This document shows, piece after piece, positions 1-8,206 of a stretch of 40,475 nt of DNA (its first letter is position 1; the number at the start of each line of letters is the position of its first letter). The DNA is from Acidaminococcaceae bacterium UBA2453 (lineage in GTDB: Bacteria; Bacillota; Negativicutes; Acidaminococcales; Acidaminococcaceae), in contig DDQB01000016.1 of assembly GCA_002342505.1 (NCBI GenBank), forward strand, positions 1-40,475, written 5' to 3'. Under the pieces are notes generated by a model that was not told the DNA's origin, searched no databases, and worked only from the letters and a program-made list of their open reading frames with translations. A program made the translations under genes and the position numbers.

Positions 1-1
1 A

Positions 2-82
2 TCACGCACCGAAGCGTTTGCGACGCCTTATGAAGGCGGTGCCGCCCGGGCCACACAAATTACAATTTTTCGAAAACTGTAA
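2..82 (+). CDS. possible C-terminal end of an upstream gene (partial)
   Basis: A reading frame is open from the left edge and stops at the TAA at 80-82, giving 26 residues that end in ITIFRKL. Third positions are GC-rich, as in the real genes of the window. Too little is left to name a family. The next promoter starts 22 bases after this stop, with no terminator between. It could also be non-coding. Confidence 0.35.
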   Translation, partial: SRTEAFATPYEGGAARATQITIFRKL

Positions 83-103
83 CATGCGTTACACAAGAGC
101 TGC

Positions 104-132
104 TTGACGAAAGATTTAATTGGGCTTATACT
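104..132 (+). promoter_or_regulatory. sigma-A promoter of the aromatic amino acid operon
   Basis: The -35 element TTGACG (104-109) and the -10 element TATACT (127-132) are separated by exactly 17 bases. Transcription should start near 139, placing the leader peptide and attenuator terminator in the transcript ahead of the first enzyme gene. No other comparably strong promoter is seen before the gene at 490. Confidence 0.85.
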
Positions 133-190
133 GATGACATATAAAAATACCTGTTACTGATTTAGGCATAAGGAATATAAAGGCGCTATC

Positions 191-295
191 ATGAAAACGA
201 ATTCTGTGTGGGCAGTAGAATACGGTTTTTCTTTTAGCTATAGCTACTATTACGGCTATGGCTATTTTGCGTGGGAAAAACCGAAGAAAGCATAG
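191..295 (+). CDS. aromatic-rich leader peptide of the aro operon attenuator
   Basis: This short frame encodes 34 residues, starting at the ATG at 191 behind AAAGG (179-183, spacing 7). Seven residues are Tyr (11, 17, 19, 20, 21, 23, 25), three are Phe (13, 15, 26) and two are Trp (7, 28). The core SYSYYYGYGYF is far too biased for chance. The frame lies between a near-consensus promoter and an intrinsic terminator, ahead of nine genes that make tyrosine and phenylalanine. By analogy with the trp, his and phe leader peptides of proteobacteria, its product is probably not functional. Instead, ribosome stalling on Tyr (and Phe) codons would decide whether the downstream terminator forms. Both TAC and TAT codons are used. 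The mechanism is inferred; the peptide and its context are seen directly. Confidence 0.85.
   Translation: MKTNSVWAVEYGFSFSYSYYYGYGYFAWEKPKKA
223..283 (+). promoter_or_regulatory. hairpin within the leader-peptide coding region
   Basis: CGGTTTTTC (223-231) is perfectly complementary to GAAAAACCG (275-283), and two further G-U pairs are possible inward. The Tyr codon cluster (239-265) lies in the loop, where a smaller stem (240-245 with 254-259) can also form. A ribosome stalled on the Tyr codons would break this stem. It may be the pausing hairpin of the attenuator. Confidence 0.5.
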
Positions 296-311
296 AATCG
301 TAAACAGAAAA

Positions 312-338
312 GGCCGACGGGAAATCCCGAAGGCTGCC
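312..338 (+). promoter_or_regulatory. hairpin that overlaps the antiterminator arm
   Basis: CGGG (318-321) pairs with CCCG (326-329), and GCC (313-315) pairs with GGC (332-334) across a small internal loop. Its 3' side shares bases with AGGCTGCC (331-338), which can pair instead with GGCGGGCT (350-357). The two folds exclude each other, so this hairpin would act as an anti-antiterminator. Read by eye, without an energy calculation. Confidence 0.4.
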
Positions 339-378
339 AACCGGACACAGGCGGGCTCTTTTACGAGCCCGCTTTTTT
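331..378 (+). terminator. attenuator terminator and competing antiterminator of the aro operon
   Basis: GCGGGCTC (351-358) and GAGCCCGC (365-372) form a perfect 8-bp stem with loop TTTTAC, followed by six T (373-378). This is a strong intrinsic terminator 111 bases before the first enzyme gene. Upstream, AGGCTGCC (331-338) can pair with GGCGGGCT (350-357) at seven of eight positions (one G-U), which would sequester the 5' terminator arm and allow read-through. Confidence 0.8.
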
Positions 379-489
379 GTTGACTGGAAAGAATTCGGAA
401 AAGCTGATCGTTCCGGCGAGCAGTGATTATATCAGATAAAATGTAAAAAGTTTTATATAAATAAATATAATTAAGGAGCGTACGACACC

Positions 490-1503
490 ATGATTATTGT
501 AATGAAACCCAATGCCCCTATTGAAGAGAAAAATAGGATCATTGCCGGCCTGGAAGCCAAGGGCTTTAAAATCGACCAGAGTACCGGTAACCAGGCTGCG
601 ATTTTGGGCGTAGTAGGCGATACCAGTACCCTGAATCCCCATGATATCATGGTCAATGACTGGATTGAAAAGGTTCTGCGGGTACAGGAACCGTTTAAGC
701 GGGCGAACCGTGCGTTCCATCCGGAGGACAGTGTCATTGACGTGGGCGGCGTGAAGATTGGCGGCAGGCAGGTCCAGGTTATTGCCGGACCCTGCAGCGT
801 CGAAACACGCGACCAGGTCGTAAGCGTAGCCAGGTCAGTCAAAATGGGGGGCGCTCATCTCATGCGGGGCGGTGCATTCAAACCCCGTACATCCCCTTAT
901 TCCTTTCAGGGCATGGGATTGCCGGGACTGGATCTGCTGAAGGAAGCCAAAGCGGAAACAGGGTTGCCGATTGTTACGGAAATCATGAGCACTGATGTAC
1001 TGGACCGGTTTGTGGAAGATGTGGATTTGATCCAGGTGGGCGCACGGAATATGCAGAACTTTTCACTGCTGAAAGAGCTTGGAAAGACGAAAAAGCCGAT
1101 TCTGTTAAAGCGGGGATTGTCAGCTACCGTGCAGGAGTGGATCATGAGTGCGGAATACATTATGGCGGAAGGGAATCCTAATGTTATTTTGTGCGAACGG
1201 GGTATCCGTACGTTTGAGACCTATACCCGTAATACGCTGGACCTGAGCGCAGTCTGCGCGGCAAAAAAGCTGAGCCATCTTCCAGTGATTATAGATCCCA
1301 GTCATGCGGCGGGACTGTGGTGGATGGTACCCGCGCTGGCCAAGGCTGCCGTTGCCGTGGGCGCGGACGGACTGATCATCGAAGTCCATAATGATCCGGA
1401 ACGGGCATTGTGCGATGGAGCCCAGTCATTGAAGCCGGAGCGTTTTGCGGAACTTATGGGAGAACTGAAAGGAATCGCACGTATTATCGGCAGGGAGATG
1501 TAA
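490..1503 (+). CDS. aroF: 3-deoxy-7-phosphoheptulonate (DAHP) synthase, type I-beta
   Basis: It condenses phosphoenolpyruvate and erythrose 4-phosphate in the cytoplasm, the committed step of the shikimate pathway. The 337-residue length fits the Thermotoga-type form, with an N-terminal ferredoxin/ACT-like regulatory domain (about 1-70) before the TIM barrel. Active-site signatures visible are GPCSVE with metal ligand Cys102, the PEP-binding stretch RGGAFKPRTSPY (Lys131) and DPSHAAG (His272). The N-terminal domain in this class is known to mediate feedback inhibition by Tyr or Phe. The ATG at 490 follows AAGGAG (473-478). It is the first enzyme gene after the attenuator, so flux into the pathway would be controlled both by attenuation and, probably, by feedback. 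The family call is firm; the symbol is conventional (aroF, aroG and aroH are used loosely). Confidence 0.95.
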   Translation: MIIVMKPNAPIEEKNRIIAGLEAKGFKIDQSTGNQAAILGVVGDTSTLNPHDIMVNDWIEKVLRVQEPFKRANRAFHPEDSVIDVGGVKIGGRQVQVIAGPCSVETRDQVVSVARSVKMGGAHLMRGGAFKPRTSPYSFQGMGLPGLDLLKEAKAETGLPIVTEIMSTDVLDRFVEDVDLIQVGARNMQNFSLLKELGKTKKPILLKRGLSATVQEWIMSAEYIMAEGNPNVILCERGIRTFETYTRNTLDLSAVCAAKKLSHLPVIIDPSHAAGLWWMVPALAKAAVAVGADGLIIEVHNDPERALCDGAQSLKPERFAELMGELKGIARIIGREM

Positions 1504-1558
1504 GGGACTGCTGCCAGATGTGTAAACGAATTAAAGACTGATTTCACAAGGAGAAAGA

Positions 1559-2431
1559 ATGGCTGGAAAATATCTGGAAAAACCATTGCAGGATCTGACC
1601 TTTGCCATCGTCGGGCTGGGGCTGATCGGCGGGTCGTATGCAAAGGCATTGCGTAATCTGAAAGTACGTCACATTATGGGAATGGACATCAGTCATGGAA
1701 TTGCAAGGGCCTGCCTGAATGCAAATATGATTGATGAAATTGTGGAAGAAGACGGGAGCAATCTGAAAGAAGCAGATGTTATTATTTGCAGCGTCTACCC
1801 GGAAGCCATGGTGGACTTTGTGCGGAAGAATATTACCTGTTTTGCGGAAGGCATGTTGCTGACCGATGCGACTGGAGTAAAGGGGACGATTCCTTGTGAG
1901 ATCCAGGCGATGCTGCCGGAGGGCTGCGAGTTCCTGTCCGGACATCCCATGGCCGGAAGACAGGGTAGCGGATTAGGAATGTCAGACGCCGCCATCTTTA
2001 TCAACTCAAATTATATTATTGTACCCACGGATCAGAATACGCCGGAAGCCATAGCCTGGCTGGAGAATTTCGCAAAGGCGATCGGCTGCGCCCGCTCAGT
2101 GAAAGTGTCCATGGAGGATCACGATAAGATCATTGCCTATACCAGCGACCTGCCTCATATTACGGCAGTTGCGCTGGTGAACAGTGCGTTGTATAATGAG
2201 AACACACAGTATTTCATTGCGGGGGGATTCCGGGATGCGACACGGGTGGCGGATATCAATCCGGAGCTGTGGAGCGATCTGTTCCTGTCTAACCGGGAAA
2301 ATGTGATTGCGGAAATCGAAAATTACCAGAAACAGCTGGAAAGGTGGAAGCAGGCCATTGCGGACAATGACAGGGATGCGCTGAAGGAAATCATGCGGGA
2401 AGCCGGTCCGAGAAGGCGTATGTTGTATTAG
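1559..2431 (+). CDS. tyrA: prephenate dehydrogenase
   Basis: It oxidatively decarboxylates prephenate to 4-hydroxyphenylpyruvate, the branch to tyrosine. The N-terminal Rossmann nucleotide-binding motif GLGLIGGS lies at about 19-26. The conserved GHPMAG segment (about 128) and SDLPHITA (about 200) carry the catalytic-site histidines of the family, and GGFRDATRVA follows. At 290 residues it lacks the C-terminal ACT domain found in the longer Bacillus enzyme, so allosteric control by Tyr may be weak or absent, consistent with control at transcription. The ATG at 1559 has AAGGAG (1548-1553) five bases upstream. It lies 55 bases after the DAHP synthase gene on the same strand. No chorismate mutase domain is fused here; that activity is in pheA. 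Confidence 0.94.
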   Translation: MAGKYLEKPLQDLTFAIVGLGLIGGSYAKALRNLKVRHIMGMDISHGIARACLNANMIDEIVEEDGSNLKEADVIICSVYPEAMVDFVRKNITCFAEGMLLTDATGVKGTIPCEIQAMLPEGCEFLSGHPMAGRQGSGLGMSDAAIFINSNYIIVPTDQNTPEAIAWLENFAKAIGCARSVKVSMEDHDKIIAYTSDLPHITAVALVNSALYNENTQYFIAGGFRDATRVADINPELWSDLFLSNRENVIAEIENYQKQLERWKQAIADNDRDALKEIMREAGPRRRMLY

Positions 2432-2464
2432 ACCGTATTTTGATAATGGGGAAAGGGTTAAGGA

Positions 2465-3532
2465 ATGCGAAACGTCCATGTGGATTTGGGGGCGAAAAGC
2501 TATGATATTGAAATTGAACGGGGTCTGTTGAAAACGGCAGGAAAGCGGATCCGGGCGCTGCTTCCCAAAGCGGAAAAGGCGGCTGTGATTACGGATAGCA
2601 ACGTAGGGCCGCTGTATACCCGGACTCTGCGGAAAACACTGGAAGAAGAGGGGTTTTCCGTTTCTGTACAGTTGTTTGAAGCCGGGGAAGAACGGAAAAA
2701 TCTGGCGACTCTGGGTTCGTTGTATAACGGGATGGCAGAAGCCGGGCTGACCCGCAGCGATCTGACAATCGCGCTTGGCGGCGGGGTAACCGGCGATATG
2801 GGAGGACTGGCAGCGGCCACCTTTTTACGGGGGATCGCGTTTGTCCAAATCCCGACGTCGCTGCTGGCAACGGTAGACAGCAGCGTTGGCGGGAAAGTAG
2901 CGGTGGACCTGCCCGAAGGCAAGAATCTGGTAGGGGCTTTTTATCAGCCGAAGGCAGTCTTTATCGATCCGGATCTGTTGCAGACGCTGCCAGTGCGTTA
3001 TTTGCACGACGGGCTGGCGGAAGTGATCAAATATGGGTGTATCCGCGAAAAGGCGCTGTTTGAAAAATTGGAACAGATACAGGATGATACGGAACTGTTG
3101 GATCATCTGGATGAAATCATAGAAATCTGCTGTAACTGTAAGGCCCGTATTGTGGAGCGGGATGAGTTTGATACCGGGGAACGGATGCTGTTGAACTTTG
3201 GGCACACGCTGGGACATGCGGTGGAAAAGACATTCAATTTTGACACGTACAGCCACGGGGAAGGCGTGAGCATCGGTATGACGCTGCTGACGCGCCGTTC
3301 AGAAGCGTTGGGCTTTACGGAACCGGGAACGGCAGACCGGATCGCTGCTCTGCTGCAGAAATTCCGGCTACCGGTTTCTGTACGGATGGGGCAGGAAGAG
3401 TTCCTGCAAGCCATTGCGTTGGATAAAAAGAAACGGGGCTCGGCGATAACGCTGGTCCTTTTGAAAAATATAGGGGAAAGCTTTTTGCAGAAGGTGCCTT
3501 TCAGCGAACTGGGAAAATACCTTCCGAAGTAA
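2465..3532 (+). CDS. aroB: 3-dehydroquinate synthase
   Basis: It converts DAHP to 3-dehydroquinate using NAD and a divalent metal, the second step of the shikimate pathway. The 355-residue length is normal. NAD-binding GGGVTGDMGG lies near residues 98-107, followed by PTSLLATVDSSVGGK, a hallmark of the family. Metal ligands are expected in LAEVIKYG, NFGHTLGHAVE and YSHGEGVSIGM, all present. The start at 2465 follows TAAGGA closely, with a second purine-rich stretch GAAAGGG a little further up. The gene is 33 bases after tyrA and 29 before aroA, so it is very likely in the same operon. Confidence 0.96.
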   Translation: MRNVHVDLGAKSYDIEIERGLLKTAGKRIRALLPKAEKAAVITDSNVGPLYTRTLRKTLEEEGFSVSVQLFEAGEERKNLATLGSLYNGMAEAGLTRSDLTIALGGGVTGDMGGLAAATFLRGIAFVQIPTSLLATVDSSVGGKVAVDLPEGKNLVGAFYQPKAVFIDPDLLQTLPVRYLHDGLAEVIKYGCIREKALFEKLEQIQDDTELLDHLDEIIEICCNCKARIVERDEFDTGERMLLNFGHTLGHAVEKTFNFDTYSHGEGVSIGMTLLTRRSEALGFTEPGTADRIAALLQKFRLPVSVRMGQEEFLQAIALDKKKRGSAITLVLLKNIGESFLQKVPFSELGKYLPK

Positions 3533-3561
3533 CAGGCAGTTTTCAGAGTAAAGGATAAAAT

Positions 3562-4857
3562 ATGGCGATTTACAGGATTGAACCACATTCTCTTCGCGGC
3601 GGCGTCATGGTCCCGTCTTCCAAAAGCATGGGGCACCGGATGTGTATCTGTGCGGGGCTGTCTGCCGACGATTGTATCGTGGATAATATTGCACTTTCAA
3701 AAGATATCGAAGCGACCAACCGGTGTCTGGCCGGACTGGGCGTTTCGGTAACGGAGATTAGGTCCCGGCATGAGGGGCGTACCGCGTTTCGTTACTGTTG
3801 GGAACGGCGTTTCCCATCGGATGCGGTGGCGGTGGATTGCGGCGAATCCGGTTCGACATTACGCTTTTTTATTCCGTTAGGGGCGTTGTGCAATGTGCCG
3901 GTTACGTTTACGGGACAGGGGAAACTGGTATCCCGGCCACTGCAGCCTTACTACGACATTTTTGATACACAGGAATTGCGTTACCGGACCGGGATGAACG
4001 GGACTTTGCCGCTGACGGTAGACGGAAGGTTAAAGCCCGGCGGATATGTGTTACCGGGAGATGTAAGCTCGCAGTTTATTTCCGGATTACTGTTTGCGTT
4101 GCCGCTGCTGGATGCGGATTCCACGCTGGAGGTTCTGCCGCCTTTAGAGTCTGCCAGTTATGTTGAACTGACGGTAAGCGCTTTGGAACAGTTTGGGATT
4201 GCTGTTGAAAAGATCGACGGGCTGCATTACCGTATTCCGGGAAACCAGATGTATAAAGCGCCTGCGGAACGGGTCGAAGTAGAAGGAGACTGGTCTCAGG
4301 CTGCGTTCTGGCTGGTGGCCGGCGCTATCGGCAGCCGCGACGGGCTGGTCTGTCGCGGACTGAACGCAGAGTCGCTGCAGGGAGATAAAGCCGTATTACA
4401 GATACTGCGCCGGATGGGCGCTATTGTGGAAGAAGGGAAAGACGGGTTTACAGTCCGTCCGTCCCGGCTGCATGGTTGCGTAATCGATGCGGCGGACTGT
4501 CCGGATCTTGTTCCGGTCCTGTCGGTGGCGGCGGCTGTGGCGGATGGCGCTACGCATATCGTTAACGCAGGGCGGCTGCGGATCAAGGAATGCGACCGTC
4601 TGGCGGCCATGCATTCGGAATTGAAAAAAATAGGGGCAGAGATTACGGAAGAACCGGACGGGCTGCTGATTCAGGGGAAACCGGAAGGGCTGGCCGGAGA
4701 TACGACTGTGGACGCCTGGAACGACCACCGGATTGCTATGAGCATGGCGGTTGCTGCACTGGTTTGCAAAGCGCCGATTATGATTAATGGCAGCGAAAGC
4801 GTCAGCAAATCTTATCCGGAATTCTGGAAAGATTATGATTCTCTGAAAGATGGGTAA
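3562..4857 (+). CDS. aroA: 3-phosphoshikimate 1-carboxyvinyltransferase (EPSP synthase)
   Basis: It transfers the enolpyruvyl group of PEP to shikimate 3-phosphate, the sixth step to chorismate. The 431-residue length matches the family. VPSSKSMGHR (about 14-23) holds the substrate-binding Lys and Arg, GESGSTLRF (about 95-103) is the second signature, and the C-terminal NDHRIAMSMAVAAL is diagnostic of the enolpyruvate transferase fold. The start at 3562 follows AAAGGATA. The gap to aroC is 170 bases, the largest inside the cluster; no terminator or convincing promoter was seen in it. Confidence 0.95.
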   Translation: MAIYRIEPHSLRGGVMVPSSKSMGHRMCICAGLSADDCIVDNIALSKDIEATNRCLAGLGVSVTEIRSRHEGRTAFRYCWERRFPSDAVAVDCGESGSTLRFFIPLGALCNVPVTFTGQGKLVSRPLQPYYDIFDTQELRYRTGMNGTLPLTVDGRLKPGGYVLPGDVSSQFISGLLFALPLLDADSTLEVLPPLESASYVELTVSALEQFGIAVEKIDGLHYRIPGNQMYKAPAERVEVEGDWSQAAFWLVAGAIGSRDGLVCRGLNAESLQGDKAVLQILRRMGAIVEEGKDGFTVRPSRLHGCVIDAADCPDLVPVLSVAAAVADGATHIVNAGRLRIKECDRLAAMHSELKKIGAEITEEPDGLLIQGKPEGLAGDTTVDAWNDHRIAMSMAVAALVCKAPIMINGSESVSKSYPEFWKDYDSLKDG

Positions 4858-5027
4858 GCGGAAAGAGGACAGTTCAGGATCCGGTTGCTCATCGGTAATA
4901 GCGAGTCTGCTTTTGCAAATCAGGGTATGCGGAAGTCAATAAAGGCTTTAATATATGGAAGCGCTGATTCATTCGTATGCATGCTTACGCTGTATAAGCG
5001 ATACCAAAAGATTGGGGGGCTGAAGAT

Positions 5028-6101
5028 ATGGGCGCCACGTTTGGCCGTAATTTGCGTCTGACAATATTCGGTGAATCCCACGGCAAAGGAATCGGGATGA
5101 TCCTTGACGGACTGCCGCCGGGAACGCCGATAGACGAAGCGTTCATAAAAACGGAAATGGCGCGTCGCGCGCCGGGCAAGAACAAGATGAGTACTCAGCG
5201 GCAGGAAACAGACGTGTTTATTCTGGAAAGCGGCGTGTTTGAAGGCAAGGCTGCAGGTACCCCGCTGTGCGTGCTGATTCCTAACAGCGACCAGCATTCA
5301 AAAGATTACAGTATATTGAAAGATAAAATGCGTCCCGGTCATGCGGATTATGCAGGGAAAATGAAGTATCGGGGCTTTAACGACTACCGGGGAGGCGGGC
5401 ATTTTTCCGGCCGCCTGACAGCGCCGCTGGTATTTGCCGGCGCGGTAGCCAAAACGCTGTTGCGGCAAAAGGGCATCGCTGTCGGCGCGCACATTGCCCG
5501 TATCGGCCGGGTAACGGATGTTATGTTTGATCCGCTGGGGGAACCGGAAGCGCGGTTAAATGCATTGCGGGAGCAGACTCTTCCTGTGCTCGATGAAAGC
5601 AGAGCGCCTTTGATGGAAGCGGAAATCATGGCCGCGCGAGAACAGCAGGACAGTGTGGGCGGCGTGGTGGAAGTAATGGCGACAGGCCTGCCGCCGGGCA
5701 TCGGCGATCCCTTTTTTGATTCGCTGGAAAGCCGGCTGGCCCACGCGCTGTTTTCCGTTCCGGCGGTGAAGGGACTCGAGTTTGGAACGGGGTTTGGCAT
5801 AGCTGCGATGAAAGGCAGCGAGGCTAACGACCCGATGCGTTTTGAAGCTGGCTGCGTCGTAACGACAAGTAACCACAATGGCGGTATCACCGGAGGGATT
5901 ACCAATGGCATGCCCATATTGTTCCGTGTGGCGATCAAACCCACGCCGTCCATCAGCCGGCCGCAGCAGACAGTTGATTTGGCAGCGGGAAGCGATACTG
6001 TGCTGGAGATCAAAGGCCGTCACGATCCATGCATCGTTCCCAGGGCGGTGCCTGTGATAGAAGCGGTGACGGCGTGGATATTGCAGGATATGATGATGTA
6101 A
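5028..6101 (+). CDS. aroC: chorismate synthase
   Basis: It eliminates phosphate from EPSP to give chorismate, a reaction that needs reduced FMN. The 357-residue protein begins with GESHGKGIGMILDGLPPG, the typical N-terminal signature. The central FMN/EPSP-binding stretch reads RPGHADYAGKMKYRG and then GGGHFSGRLTAPL, which departs from the more common YGGGRSSARET form but keeps the RP-HAD and GGG-S-R core. ITGGITNGMPI near residue 290 and the C-terminal GRHDPCIVPRAVPV are conserved. A G-rich run and GAAG precede the ATG at 5028. It lies between aroA and pheA on the same strand. Confidence 0.95.
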   Translation: MGATFGRNLRLTIFGESHGKGIGMILDGLPPGTPIDEAFIKTEMARRAPGKNKMSTQRQETDVFILESGVFEGKAAGTPLCVLIPNSDQHSKDYSILKDKMRPGHADYAGKMKYRGFNDYRGGGHFSGRLTAPLVFAGAVAKTLLRQKGIAVGAHIARIGRVTDVMFDPLGEPEARLNALREQTLPVLDESRAPLMEAEIMAAREQQDSVGGVVEVMATGLPPGIGDPFFDSLESRLAHALFSVPAVKGLEFGTGFGIAAMKGSEANDPMRFEAGCVVTTSNHNGGITGGITNGMPILFRVAIKPTPSISRPQQTVDLAAGSDTVLEIKGRHDPCIVPRAVPVIEAVTAWILQDMMM

Positions 6102-6162
6102 TGAGGAACGGAAGCGTCGGCAATTGCTCAGGTAAATGCCGTTGTGGCTTTTACAGGAAAGG

Positions 6163-7308
6163 ATGAAAAAAGTGACAGAACCGGATTTAGCAAAGCTTCG
6201 CCGGGAAATAGACAGGCTGGATACGATCCTGGCGGACGCATTAGAGCAGCGGATGGACGTGGTCCGGCAGGTAGCGGCGTATAAGGACGCCCGCCATATG
6301 CAGGTACTGGACAGGGAGCGGGAAGAGCAGGTCATAGCCAAAGTGACGGGACAGCTGAAGAATCCTGCTTATGCGCCCCACATGCGGAATATTATGGAAA
6401 AGATTATGGAGACCAGTCGGAACCTGCAAATCGACATCCTGGCGTCTAATCTGAAAAAAAAGGAGCAGGACGCCGATCCCATCCGCGTCGGGTATCAGGG
6501 AGTGCAAGGTTCTTTCAGCCATCAGGCGCTGGAAGATTACTTTGCGGACGTTGCCAAAGTGGAAATGAATTACGTGCATTTTGAAGATGTGGCGGCGGCC
6601 GTTAAGAATCATGAGATCAAGTATGGCGTTTTGCCGATTGAAAACTCGTCCACCGGCGGCATCACGGAAGTGTACGATCTGGTACGGAAATATGACTGCC
6701 ATATTGTAGGGGAAAAAATCATAAAGGTGGATCAGAACCTGTTAGGATTGCCCGGGGCGACCGTCGCGGGATTGAAACAGGTGTATTCCCACCCCCAGGG
6801 GCTTGAGCAGAGCCGCGAGTTTTTCAAAAAGCATCCGGGCATTGAACTGATCCCGTTTTTCAACACGGCCCGCAGCGCCAAGATGGTCAGTGAAAGCGGT
6901 GATCCGGCAAAAGGGGCGGTCGCTTCCCGACAGGCGGCCAAACTGTACGGGCTGGACATCCTGGCGGAAAACATCAATTATAACGTTGCCAACCATACGC
7001 GGTTCATCGTGATTGCAGACCAGCCGGAACACCGGCCGGATGCTGACAAGATTACGGTAATCATTGCCACGCAGCACGAGCCGGGATCTCTGTACAAAGT
7101 ATTGCAGCATTTTTATAAAGGCGGCCTGAATATGCTGAATCTGGAGTCCCGTCCTATGGAAGGCCGGTCCTGGGAGTACTTTTTCCACATTGACCTGACG
7201 GGAAATCTGGAAGATCCGAAAGTGCGGCAGGGATTGCAGGATGTGGCGGAATACAGCGCGTACTGCAAGATTTTGGGAAACTATGTAAGCGATGGAGAAA
7301 AAGCGTAG
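6163..7308 (+). CDS. pheA: bifunctional chorismate mutase / prephenate dehydratase (P-protein)
   Basis: It converts chorismate to prephenate and then to phenylpyruvate, the branch to phenylalanine; the prephenate also feeds TyrA. An AroQ-type chorismate mutase domain is N-terminal (LRREIDRLD with helix pattern, about 1-90). The prephenate dehydratase domain follows, with GYQGVQGSFSHQAL, PIENSSTGGI and the catalytic-site NHTRF. The ACT domain is C-terminal (about 290-375, with EPGSLYKVL and LESRPMEGRSWEYFF), where Phe feedback is expected. AGGAAAGG (6155-6162) lies just ahead of the ATG at 6163. The in-frame GTG at 6172 has better spacing to it and is a real alternative, while the ATG at 6136 has no ribosome binding site. 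Confidence 0.94.
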   Translation: MKKVTEPDLAKLRREIDRLDTILADALEQRMDVVRQVAAYKDARHMQVLDREREEQVIAKVTGQLKNPAYAPHMRNIMEKIMETSRNLQIDILASNLKKKEQDADPIRVGYQGVQGSFSHQALEDYFADVAKVEMNYVHFEDVAAAVKNHEIKYGVLPIENSSTGGITEVYDLVRKYDCHIVGEKIIKVDQNLLGLPGATVAGLKQVYSHPQGLEQSREFFKKHPGIELIPFFNTARSAKMVSESGDPAKGAVASRQAAKLYGLDILAENINYNVANHTRFIVIADQPEHRPDADKITVIIATQHEPGSLYKVLQHFYKGGLNMLNLESRPMEGRSWEYFFHIDLTGNLEDPKVRQGLQDVAEYSAYCKILGNYVSDGEKA

Positions 7309-7309
7309 T

Positions 7310-7318
7310 TGGTATACT
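7310..7318 (+). promoter_or_regulatory. possible internal extended -10 promoter before aroE
   Basis: TGGTATACT is an extended -10 element just after the pheA stop. No -35 match lies 17 bases upstream. If active, it would give aroE-aroK-aroQ some expression independent of the attenuator. Confidence 0.25.
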
Positions 7319-7402
7319 GAAATGACAGGATACAGCTTAGTGACAGCGTCGCTATTTTGATTTGGAAAGAAACAGGATGCAACGTGAAAAGAGAGTAAGG
7401 CT

Positions 7403-8206
7403 ATGAAGTTTGGATTATTGGGTGCAAAACTGGGGCACAGCCTGTCTCCGCAGATCCATCAGGAGGTGTTCCGCCAGATGGGAATTACGGCAACGTATGA
7501 GTTGATCGAAGTGCCGGGAGAAAAACTGGCGGCTACGGTGGAGGAATTGCGAAAATCGTATCGAGGACTGAATGTTACGATTCCCCATAAAGTGGCGGTG
7601 ATGGACAGTCTGGACAGGATCGCGCCGGAAGCGGAAGCTATCGGCGCTGTGAATACAATATCTTTTGCCGGTGGAAAAGCAGAAGGATTTAACACGGATT
7701 ATTTTGGGTTTGCCAGACTGCTGGAACATGAGGATCTGGTTCCCACAGGAAAAAACGTGTGCGTGTTGGGAACCGGCGGAGCCAGCCGGGCCGTCCTGCA
7801 ATGCGTCAGGAACATGGGGGCAGGCCAGATTACGGTGATCACCCGGAAAACCGAAAATGCGCCGGAAGATATCCGCTCGCAGTACAAAGTCAGAACGTAT
7901 GAAGAACTGCGGCGACTGGAAGGCGACTTGCTGGTCAACTGTACGCCGGTAGGCATGTATCCCGCTGTGGATGCATCCCCGGTGGACAAGGCTGTCATGG
8001 AGCATTTTGGCGCGGCGGTGGATATCATTTATAATCCGGGGGAAACCAGATTCATGCAACTGGCAAAAGCACAGGGGAAAAAGGCGGTGAACGGGCTGTT
8101 TATGCTGGTAGCACAGGCCGTGGCCACGGATGAGATCTGGCTGGAGCGAAAACTGGATGATGCGCTGATTGCGGATGTGACGGAGAAAATGAGGTCTCTG
8201 TTATGA
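7403..8206 (+). CDS. aroE: shikimate dehydrogenase
   Basis: It reduces 3-dehydroshikimate to shikimate with NADPH. The 267-residue length is standard. Substrate-binding SLSPQIHQ lies at about 14-21, catalytic Lys in NVTIPHK (about 60-66) and NTDYFGF near 95. The Rossmann motif GTGGASRAV is at about 122-130 and NCTPVGMYP near 177. The start at 7403 follows AGAGAGTAAGG. Its stop overlaps the aroK start by four bases (ATGA), which indicates translational coupling. Confidence 0.95.
   Translation: MKFGLLGAKLGHSLSPQIHQEVFRQMGITATYELIEVPGEKLAATVEELRKSYRGLNVTIPHKVAVMDSLDRIAPEAEAIGAVNTISFAGGKAEGFNTDYFGFARLLEHEDLVPTGKNVCVLGTGGASRAVLQCVRNMGAGQITVITRKTENAPEDIRSQYKVRTYEELRRLEGDLLVNCTPVGMYPAVDASPVDKAVMEHFGAAVDIIYNPGETRFMQLAKAQGKKAVNGLFMLVAQAVATDEIWLERKLDDALIADVTEKMRSLL

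Noticed and set aside
22..52. GGCGGTGCCGCC near the left edge looks a little like a T-box core
   Set aside because: It lacks the TGGN-ACC core, has no terminator after it, and a coding frame to the stop at 80-82 explains it better.
4858..5027. Possible regulatory element or gene between aroA and aroC
   Set aside because: No terminator, consensus promoter or short ORF with its own ribosome binding site was found; a frame that overlaps the aroC start has no support.
6136..6162. Upstream ATG as start of pheA
   Set aside because: No ribosome binding site precedes it, and AGGAAAGG lies inside the extension.
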